Source of the DNA: CAVYXZ01 sp965223835
GTDB taxonomy: Bacteria > Chloroflexota > Anaerolineae > Aggregatilineales > Phototrophicaceae
Assembly: GCA_965223835.1 (NCBI GenBank)
Contig: CBDCXQ010000001.1
Span: 1,178,001 to 1,242,000, forward strand
DNA: 64,000 nucleotides
Direction of reading: 5' to 3'
Shown: positions 57,727 through 64,000 of the stretch, in pieces
Layout: each line of letters begins with the position of its first letter
Position numbering within the stretch: position 1 is the stretch's first letter
The notes under the pieces: model-generated
Databases searched by the model: none
The model's input: the letters and a program-made list of their open reading frames with translations, nothing else
Told to the model about the DNA's origin: nothing
Made by a program: the position numbers and the translations under genes

Positions 57727-58209
57727 TCAGGGATGATAAGAATCGAGTTCGCGGTCGCGAGTTTCCCAATCGGGCATGTATTGCTGCATCATGGTTTTGA
57801 AATCTTTGCCATGATTAAACACTCGCAAATGGACTAACTCGTGTAAGATAACATATTCGGCCAGGTGGCGGGGTAGCCAGGTGAGGGCGTTATTCAGCGT
57901 GATATTCGTGTGCTGCGAACAGGACCCCCATTTGCGTTGCATTGGACGCAGCGTGATGCGCCCCGGTTGAACACCAAGCCGCTCGGCCCAGGTTTTCACC
58001 AGCCCGCGTAATTCATCAGGACTCGTCTGTTGCGGTGGGGTCGGTGGCACTTTATCGCCCAATTTTTTGACGCCAGCAGCGATAAAATGCTGGACCTCGT
58101 TGCTGTCCTTATTGAGCCACAATGGAACGTAAACCACCAGACCATGACGCGTAGCCTGCATCAGCAAGTTGTTGCGCTTTTGATGGCGGATTGTGATCGT
58201 GTGCATCAT
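57727..58209 (-). CDS. YgjP/WLM-type metallopeptidase-like protein
   Basis: 160 aa. Zinc motif HELVH at residues 123-127 with His133 downstream (HLRVFNHGKDF); before it RKWGSCSQHTNITLNNAL, diagnostic of the DUF45/YgjP family. Shorter than E. coli YgjP (N-terminus reduced). Predicted cytosolic zinc protease-like enzyme of unknown substrate. Confidence 0.88.
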   Translation of the reverse strand: MMHTITIRHQKRNNLLMQATRHGLVVYVPLWLNKDSNEVQHFIAAGVKKLGDKVPPTPPQQTSPDELRGLVKTWAERLGVQPGRITLRPMQRKWGSCSQHTNITLNNALTWLPRHLAEYVILHELVHLRVFNHGKDFKTMMQQYMPDWETRDRELDSYHP

Positions 58210-58250
58210 AAGTTTATGATAACGGAAGTCAACGCATCAGCAAGATACAA

Positions 58251-58775
58251 TCATGCGAGGCGTCGATAAAGCAGAAGCAGTTGCGCAGTGACGATACCGA
58301 GCAGCAGCCCCAATTGTAGTATGATCTGGAGCGGGGGTGTTGTGAAGTTGTAGATTACAATGGTTCCCAAGATCAGCCCTGCGAACAGCCCAATATTCAT
58401 CAGCGCAAATGAACGGCGGTTGCGGCCTGAGCGGCGGGCACCGGGTAGCTCACTTACCTCCTGATACATGAGATCAAAATCGAGTTGATGGTCAGCCGCG
58501 AACAACCGGAGTTCAGCGAGTATTTGTTGCGCACTTTCACGACTGGTGAATCCCCTGGTCAAAAATAGTGCGGCAAGCGTGTGGCGGACAAAGGCCTGCG
58601 GTTGATCCATGTATTCACCATCAACGTACTGTTGCTCGTAGGCCATTTTGTTTTCAGGCGTACTACTGGCCCGGCGTAGGGCCTGTCGTTCTTCAGCGGT
58701 TGTTGCTGGATCAAGGAAGCGGGTTGTCGCGTTCGTGAGCGTTGCGGGGTCTGTCGCTTGCGACCGGTCAGACAT
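58251..58775 (-). CDS. Unknown protein with two C-terminal membrane helices
   Basis: 174 aa. N-terminal ~110 residues are polar and helical (ATTAEERQALRRASSTPE, VRHTLAALFLTRGFTSRESA); residues 123-145 (LMNIGLFAGLILGTIVIYNF) and 150-170 (IILQLGLLLGIVTAQLLLLY) are membrane helices preceded by Arg-rich RRSGRNRRSF. No family recognised. Single gene, weak ribosome site. Confidence 0.72.
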   Translation of the reverse strand: MSDRSQATDPATLTNATTRFLDPATTAEERQALRRASSTPENKMAYEQQYVDGEYMDQPQAFVRHTLAALFLTRGFTSRESAQQILAELRLFAADHQLDFDLMYQEVSELPGARRSGRNRRSFALMNIGLFAGLILGTIVIYNFTTPPLQIILQLGLLLGIVTAQLLLLYRRLA

Positions 58776-58865
58776 ACGTTTGTTCTCTGTTTGTGAGCCG
58801 TCATGTTGTGCCTAAATTCGACTTAAATTCCGAGTCAGACATCATCATTTCGATGTGACGTTCAG

Positions 58866-58871
58866 TATAAT
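58866..58871 (+). promoter_or_regulatory. Possible -10 box for the GMC oxidoreductase gene
   Basis: Consensus TATAAT 28 nt before the ATG; no good -35 box at 16-18 nt. Confidence 0.35.
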
Positions 58872-58898
58872 GAGAGCAGTTCAAAATGTGGAGGGTTC

Positions 58899-60872
58899 AT
58901 GCTATCAGCCGCGGAAAAAGCGACTCTAGCGCAGATCTGCGATACGTTTGTGCCATCATTGCCACCCACTAACGCTGATGACCCCCGCCTGTTTCGAATC
59001 GCTGCCGCTGATCTCAACGTAGTTGACACCTTCGAGCAAGTCATATTCCAGGTTACGAGTGAAGAACAACAGCGTCTGTTTCGCTATTTTTTGCGGGCGG
59101 TCGAATCCGCGGCAATCAATCGCGTGATTGCTGGTCAGCCTCGCCCTTTTTCGCAATTAGCCCTCGATGAACGCATGCTGCTGCTACACACCTGGGCCAA
59201 TAGCCGCGTTCCCCTGGCCCGGCAAGCCTTCCAGAGCGTTAAGCGGCTAAGCCTGGCGCTCTTTTATGCGACGATGCCCGCTGGTCAGCCGAATCCTACC
59301 TGGCCGCTCATGCAGTATGCCGATCCACCAGGTGCTGCTTCTGACACGCCACGCCCGATCAAGCCACTGACCTTAACCGAGCCGACCACGCTCTATGCTG
59401 ATGTGCTCATTATCGGGTCGGGCGCCGGTGGTGGCGTCGTCGCCGGTGAACTGAGTGCTGCCGGGCATGATGTGCTGGTCGTGGAAAAGGGCGATTATTA
59501 CGCTGAAGCCGATTTTCATGGGCGTGAATATTCGAGCAGTGAGCAGATGTATGAGCGTCGAGCGTTGTTGACAACCCATGATCTCAGCATCAATGTTCTG
59601 GCGGGCAGTGTCTTGGGCGGCGGTACGACCATCAATTGGACGACATCATTGCGCCCGGCTGAGTACGTGCTTAACGAATGGCGTACACAGTATGGCTTTA
59701 GCGGTGCAGCCAGTCGCGAGTTCCAGGAGAGTCTCGATGCGGTAAGCGCTCGTATCCATGTCACGACGGAAGAAAGTGCGCCCAATGCACTTAACAGTCG
59801 TTTGGAAGTCGGTTGTCGCGCTCTGGGTTATCAGGTAGAGGTGCTGCCCCGTAACGTCAGGAGCTGTGAAGACTGCGGCTTTTGCGGCTATGGCTGTCCG
59901 TTTGGAGCCAAACAGAGCACGCTCAAAACCTATTTGCAGGACGCCCATGATCGTGGCGCACGGATTCTGGTGAACGCTCATGTCGATCGGATTACCGTTG
60001 AGCACGGACGGGCTACCGGCGCAACCATAGCCGTGAAAAACGGCGATACCGTGCATCACGTGCAGGTCAAGGCTGGTGCGGTTGTCGTTGCAGCCGGATC
60101 GTTGCATACGCCCGCACTGTTGCTTCGGTCAGGGTTAGGTAATGCTCATATCGGCGCGAATCTGCATTTGCACCCCACTACCATGATTTCTAGTCGGTTT
60201 GATGAACCGATACAAGGCTGGTGTGGCGCACCACAGACCCGCATGTGCCGCGAATTTATCAATCTTGATGGCCGGGGCTATGGCGTCTGGTTAGAGACAG
60301 CACCGATTCATCCCGGTCTGGCAGCGCAGGCGTTTAACTGGTATTCGGGTCGGGATCATAAACGACAGATGCAGAATATTGATCATTTTGCCAACATTAT
60401 CGTCTTGACCCGTGATTATCATGGTGGACAGGTAACGATTGACAAACAGGGGCAACCCGTGCTGCATTATCGCTTACACCGGGCTGATAAAGACCATCTA
60501 TTACAGGGTTTAATCGCGGCCATCAAGATTCATGCCGCCGCCGGAGCGCTTGCGATTTACAGTCCGCAGCAGTGCTTGCCAGGTTATATTCCCGACCAGA
60601 ATGGTGATCTGAATAGCTATCTCAGGCGTGTTCGCAATGTGGGGCTTGAACGCAATGCTTTCGCATTATTCAGCGCCCATCAAATGTCGACCTGCCGCAT
60701 CGCTGGCTCCAGCGCTCTGGGCGCAGTTAATCCGGCAGGTGAGATGTTCGAGGTCAAGAATCTGTTCGTCGCTGATGGCAGCGTGTTACCAACGGCGGTG
60801 GGCGTTAATCCCATGTTGACGATTATGGGTACGGCGCATTATCTTGCGCAACAGATCAAATGCCGCTTATAG
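58899..60872 (+). CDS. GMC-family FAD oxidoreductase (long-chain alcohol oxidase-like)
   Basis: 657 aa, GGAGGG 4 nt before ATG. N-terminal ~160 residues are a helical cap domain with a C-terminal-like DUF fold (LAQICDTFVPSLPP); then the FAD motif IIGSGAGGGVVAGEL at 171, SVLGGGTTINWTTS, a Cys-rich loop CEDCGFCGYGCPFGAKQ typical of long-chain fatty alcohol oxidases, and the C-terminal HQMSTCRIAG with NLFVADGSVLPTAVGVNP. Oxidises an alcohol to aldehyde; substrate unknown. No signal peptide. Confidence 0.9.
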   Translation: MLSAAEKATLAQICDTFVPSLPPTNADDPRLFRIAAADLNVVDTFEQVIFQVTSEEQQRLFRYFLRAVESAAINRVIAGQPRPFSQLALDERMLLLHTWANSRVPLARQAFQSVKRLSLALFYATMPAGQPNPTWPLMQYADPPGAASDTPRPIKPLTLTEPTTLYADVLIIGSGAGGGVVAGELSAAGHDVLVVEKGDYYAEADFHGREYSSSEQMYERRALLTTHDLSINVLAGSVLGGGTTINWTTSLRPAEYVLNEWRTQYGFSGAASREFQESLDAVSARIHVTTEESAPNALNSRLEVGCRALGYQVEVLPRNVRSCEDCGFCGYGCPFGAKQSTLKTYLQDAHDRGARILVNAHVDRITVEHGRATGATIAVKNGDTVHHVQVKAGAVVVAAGSLHTPALLLRSGLGNAHIGANLHLHPTTMISSRFDEPIQGWCGAPQTRMCREFINLDGRGYGVWLETAPIHPGLAAQAFNWYSGRDHKRQMQNIDHFANIIVLTRDYHGGQVTIDKQGQPVLHYRLHRADKDHLLQGLIAAIKIHAAAGALAIYSPQQCLPGYIPDQNGDLNSYLRRVRNVGLERNAFALFSAHQMSTCRIAGSSALGAVNPAGEMFEVKNLFVADGSVLPTAVGVNPMLTIMGTAHYLAQQIKCRL

Positions 60873-62258
60873 GGGTGGGGCTTGCCAACCGCCCAGCGCA
60901 TTCTCGATATGTTCGGCAATCGCCAGGGCGACATCCTCACGCCAATATCGTCCAACAACCTGCACACCGATTGGCAACTGCTCTGCCGATGTACCACCGC
61001 GCACCACGACACCCGGTAATCCGCTCAAATTATGCGTCATCGTATAACTAAAGCCTTGATAAAAGTCAGGTAGCGTCCCATGCGGAATCGCATCACGCGC
61101 ATTTGCTGGACAAATAATCGCATCATAAGCCTGCATAAACTGGAGCATGTCACGGCGGAATTGCTGCCAGCGGGAAATTGCACGCGAATAATCTTCAACC
61201 CCTAGCTTAGTGGCGGCACTTTCTGTGAGCAAACTGCTCAGGTTCGATTCTTGCGGATCGGTGCCATAGGCGACCAGTAAATCTCGGACATTGGGGACAC
61301 CCGCGCCGCGATGTAGCGCCATGAACAGCTCAAACGTAACCTCTAGGTTGGGTGGCGTTGCTGCCTCGACAACGGCTCCCACATCCGCCAGTGTATTCGC
61401 TGCGTTCTCAACCGCTTCAGCAACTTCTGGCAACGGTGTGGTGATGCCATTATCGACATGATAGGCGATTTTTAGCGTTGACAGGTCCACTGCTTGTGGG
61501 TCATGCAATGGAACCGGCGCGATTGATGGGTCTGACCAATCAGGGCCAGCAATAATTTGCAGCAGGGGAAATAAATCGCCGACATAGCGGGCCATCGGGC
61601 CAATTTGCTGAAACGCTTCGGTAACGCCATTGTAGGGTGGGATAATCGTACCTGTGCGTGGCACCCGGCCTGACGTTGGTTTGATCCCAGCGATGCCACA
61701 AAAGTGCGCCGGTAAACGAATGCTCCCACCATAGTCGCTACCCAGATCAAATGGTGATCCCCCGGCTGCGATGATGGCCGCTGCGCCGCCGCTGCTGCCA
61801 CCCGATGACCGCTCCAGGTTATATGGGTTATTCGTGCGCCTATTGACCTTGCTGTTGGTCTCAAAACTGAGCGTCAATTCCGATGTGTTGGTTTTACCCA
61901 GTAAGATCGCCCCGGCCTGCTTGAGCCGCGCGACGACGGTTGCATCCCGTTCTGGCACATAATTGACGCGCCCCGGTGTACTGCCGGTTGTGACGACGCC
62001 CGCCGTATCCATCGAGTCTTTGATCGTCATCGGTACGCCGTGCAAGGGGCTGTTGTTTTCTCCCCTGGAGAGACGTTTATCCGCCGCTTTTGCCTCATCG
62101 ATGGCTTGCTCTGCTGTCTGCAAGACCACCGCATTGAGCGCCGGATTGACGGCTTCAATTCGCTTGATGTGGGCACGAACCACTTCCTCGGAAGAGACTT
62201 CACGGTTTCTGATGGCCTGAGCAATTTGCATGGTGGAGGCGTATGTGAGGTCGGTCAT
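60867..62258 (-). CDS. Amidase signature family enzyme
   Basis: 463 aa. Ser-Ser-Lys catalytic set visible: Lys in PMTIKDSMDT, Ser in RSSGGSSGGAAA, Ser in DYGGSIRLPAHF. Family includes GatA and many amide hydrolases; without gatB or gatC nearby a stand-alone amidase is more likely. FQQIGPMARYV and MTHNLSGLPGVVV fit. Tail-to-tail overlap of 6 nt with the GMC gene. Confidence 0.92.
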   Translation of the reverse strand: MTDLTYASTMQIAQAIRNREVSSEEVVRAHIKRIEAVNPALNAVVLQTAEQAIDEAKAADKRLSRGENNSPLHGVPMTIKDSMDTAGVVTTGSTPGRVNYVPERDATVVARLKQAGAILLGKTNTSELTLSFETNSKVNRRTNNPYNLERSSGGSSGGAAAIIAAGGSPFDLGSDYGGSIRLPAHFCGIAGIKPTSGRVPRTGTIIPPYNGVTEAFQQIGPMARYVGDLFPLLQIIAGPDWSDPSIAPVPLHDPQAVDLSTLKIAYHVDNGITTPLPEVAEAVENAANTLADVGAVVEAATPPNLEVTFELFMALHRGAGVPNVRDLLVAYGTDPQESNLSSLLTESAATKLGVEDYSRAISRWQQFRRDMLQFMQAYDAIICPANARDAIPHGTLPDFYQGFSYTMTHNLSGLPGVVVRGGTSAEQLPIGVQVVGRYWREDVALAIAEHIENALGGWQAPPL

Positions 62259-62413
62259 AGAGATTTTCTCATGATATATGTGTGCTGGAAACCAAAGAAG
62301 TCTAACGTAGTTCTAGATGTTATGCCTTATCAGGTGGTCTGATTTTCGAGGTCGAATTATCCGATGGCGCTTTTTATTATTTCGTCCGATACTTGGCTTG
62401 GAGGATGATGGGT

Positions 62414-63472
62414 ATGATTAATATTCCAGTAAAAGAATGCGATACCGCCGAGGAATTTCTCGATTATCTTCAGATCAGAAAAAGCCATTGGTTGCCAGAA
62501 GGTGAATGGACCTCACTCTGGGTTTTTCGGGGACATGGCGATGCGGAGTGGCCTCTACTTCCTCGGATGTGGAGAGATGCGAAAGTTGATACTGAATCTG
62601 AACGAGTGCGTAGAAGATTTAAGGTAAGACACGGAGATAATCTTGAAATTTTGTTTCAGCAAACATTCGACCGACTATCTGAAAAAGCGAAAGAATGGCT
62701 TGGCGATTTTTCATGGCAGAGCTACTTGTCTTTATGTCGTGTAGATATCGAAAAGCAGATGCACTTACTAAATGCTTTGTTGAATACGGCAGCAGAAATA
62801 GATGCTATTGTCCAGTTTATAGACGAAGTTGATAAGATCGGTTATCCAACTCCTAGAAGAAACGAATTTGGCTCATGGGAAGCCGTAATGCTTCGGCACA
62901 TGGATTTTATCAAAAAGGGTATGGGGTCGAGGAACATTGACAGCGGTTTCTTGATTTGGGATGGTCGAAATCATCCAGCAACGGCCCTTGCACAGCATCA
63001 TGGTATTCCTACATCACTGCTCGACTGGTCGCATAAACCGATGTTTGCAGCTCTGTTTGCGGCTGAAGATGTTGCTTTAGCCAACCAAAAATCTAAATAT
63101 ATTGCAGTATGGGCCTTACATTCCGGCATTCTTGATGATGGTAACTTTGATAATGTTGGCAGTAGACTCCAAAAACTTACTGTACCCAAGCATGAATTGG
63201 ATTATCTTCATGCTCAAGATAGTTTGTTCATTTATGATAGTGGAGCTGATATTCATTTCATCAAGAACGGAAAATGGCCTACAATCGAATCAGTGATCTT
63301 GAGTGATTATGTTTTCCTTGCCGAGTCACCACTGCTGAAAATAACGCTTCCTTCTTCTCAAGCCGGGGAGTTAGTCCGTTTATTATGGGCTGAGGGGATT
63401 ACAAGAGCAAACATAATGCCAACATATGATAATGTAACAAAAGCTCTAAAAACCCGCTGGCACTGGTTATAA
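62414..63472 (+). CDS. FRG-domain protein
   Basis: 352 aa from ATG 62414, which has GGAGG 9 nt upstream; earlier ATG codons lie on the ribosome site. FRG motif at 38-40 in LWVFRGHGDAEWPLLP and the second conserved block ALAQHHGIPTSLLDWS at about residue 190, followed by MFAALFAAEDVA. FRG proteins often sit in defence or toxin contexts; biochemical role unknown. AT-rich relative to neighbours, so probably acquired. Confidence 0.85.
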   Translation: MINIPVKECDTAEEFLDYLQIRKSHWLPEGEWTSLWVFRGHGDAEWPLLPRMWRDAKVDTESERVRRRFKVRHGDNLEILFQQTFDRLSEKAKEWLGDFSWQSYLSLCRVDIEKQMHLLNALLNTAAEIDAIVQFIDEVDKIGYPTPRRNEFGSWEAVMLRHMDFIKKGMGSRNIDSGFLIWDGRNHPATALAQHHGIPTSLLDWSHKPMFAALFAAEDVALANQKSKYIAVWALHSGILDDGNFDNVGSRLQKLTVPKHELDYLHAQDSLFIYDSGADIHFIKNGKWPTIESVILSDYVFLAESPLLKITLPSSQAGELVRLLWAEGITRANIMPTYDNVTKALKTRWHWL

Positions 63473-63481
63473 TTCATTTAA

Positions 63482-63706
63482 TCAATATTCATCGTCGAAC
63501 AAACCCAACTCTTGCATAATAACTTTAGCAGACCGGCCTTTGGGTTTCCTAAGTTGATAGTCCCGCAGGGAGGCGGCAGTTTCCTCCGTTAATTCAAGCG
63601 TGACCTCATATTCAGCAATCATTTCTTCCAGAACATGCCATACAGTATCGTGAATTAAATTACGCAGTTCATCAACCTTCAAATCATTAACTCGATTCAA
63701 AGTCAT
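63482..63706 (-). CDS. Small antitoxin-like protein
   Basis: 74 aa, acidic and helical with an N-terminal DLKVDELRNLIHDTVWHV and a C-terminal RKPKGRSAKVIMQELGL. Not recognised; size and charge resemble type II antitoxins or anti-sigma-like small regulators, but no toxin frame lies beside it. The ATG is unusually close to GAGGAA. Convergent with the FRG gene, 9 nt between stops. Confidence 0.5.
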   Translation of the reverse strand: MTLNRVNDLKVDELRNLIHDTVWHVLEEMIAEYEVTLELTEETAASLRDYQLRKPKGRSAKVIMQELGLFDDEY

Positions 63707-63725
63707 TTCCTCATACTCATTGCGC

Positions 63726-64000
63726 CTATTGTAGCATCACATTCGGCAGTCGGGTCGGTTCGTGCGGGAGTTGTGCCAGTTGATCGAGTTTGCGTTGCGC
63801 CAGCGGCAATGTCACCCGATGGTAGATCATGGCCGCTGTTTGTCGCAGATGCCCCGGACGTAAATTTTGCGGATTTCGTAGCAGAGCACCCAGTCTGTGC
63901 CATGTTTTGCGGGAACGATAATCTTTGTGCACGACAGTATGTAACTGCCGGTAGAAATCGGTCGCAAATGGCCCTTGATAAAGCATCGCCAGATCCGCGC
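63726..64000 (-). CDS. C-terminal end of a probable radical-SAM (BchE-like) protein, N-terminus beyond window
   Basis: 91 codons open to the right edge. LAMLYQGPFATDFYRQLH and VHKDYRSRKTWHRLG fit the C-terminal tail of cobalamin-binding radical-SAM proteins of the BchE type, as far as memory serves. No catalytic residue is in the visible part, so function cannot be judged. Confidence 0.6.
   Translation of the reverse strand, partial: ADLAMLYQGPFATDFYRQLHTVVHKDYRSRKTWHRLGALLRNPQNLRPGHLRQTAAMIYHRVTLPLAQRKLDQLAQLPHEPTRLPNVMLQ

Overview
The window looks like a chromosomal segment of a Chloroflexota-type bacterium. This is inferred from gene content (a contractile injection system of the Anaerolineae/Chloroflexus style, amidase and GMC oxidoreductase repertoire, XisH/XisI, an argF-TPR-cdaA-cdaR-der operon) and medium GC; no marker gene settles it. 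Most genes lie on the minus strand.

1-25.2 kb: a nearly gapless minus-strand operon for a phage-tail-like contractile injection system (CIS/eCIS). In transcription order: a LuxR-type regulator with its own promoter, a degenerate receiver protein, a tail-terminator-like protein (DUF4255), an unknown protein, sheath, tube, a strong hairpin, second sheath, second tube, an Afp7-like tube-cap/adaptor protein, a 57-aa protein, gpD-like hub, gpV-like spike, an unknown protein with a hydrophobic tail, gp25, baseplate J-like protein, tail protein I-like protein, two very small Ig/PKD-half proteins, and three related large proteins, the last cut by the left edge. The AAA+ ATPase, tape measure, PAAR tip, fibre and toxins are not in the window and may lie beyond the edge.

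25.4-29.7 kb: a putative immune module (PNP nucleosidase-NB-ARC-TPR protein plus a four-helix membrane protein) directly 3' of a tRNA-Glu gene.

29.8-37.8 kb: a bacterial-microcompartment locus (class II aldolase, acylating aldehyde dehydrogenase, two BMC-T, one BMC-P, no BMC-H) into which a DsbA-like secreted protein and three receiver/kinase/cyclase signalling genes are interleaved. It is followed upstream by two tandem signal peptidases, and a divergent receiver-GAF-adenylate cyclase gene.

40.8-51 kb: housekeeping genes: der, cdaR, cdaA (c-di-AMP synthesis), a large TPR protein, argF, a small P-loop kinase and polA.

51-64 kb: a mosaic of small units: MFS exporter, AT-richer APH-like kinase, a GTPase/GTPase-associated pair, XisH-XisI, a DUF5519-like protein, a CysQ-like phosphatase, a YgjP-like metallopeptidase, a GMC oxidoreductase, an amidase, an FRG-domain protein, a small antitoxin-like protein and the end of a probable radical-SAM protein. 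No stretch over 300 bases lacks a gene; no CRISPR array, insertion sequence or rRNA was seen.
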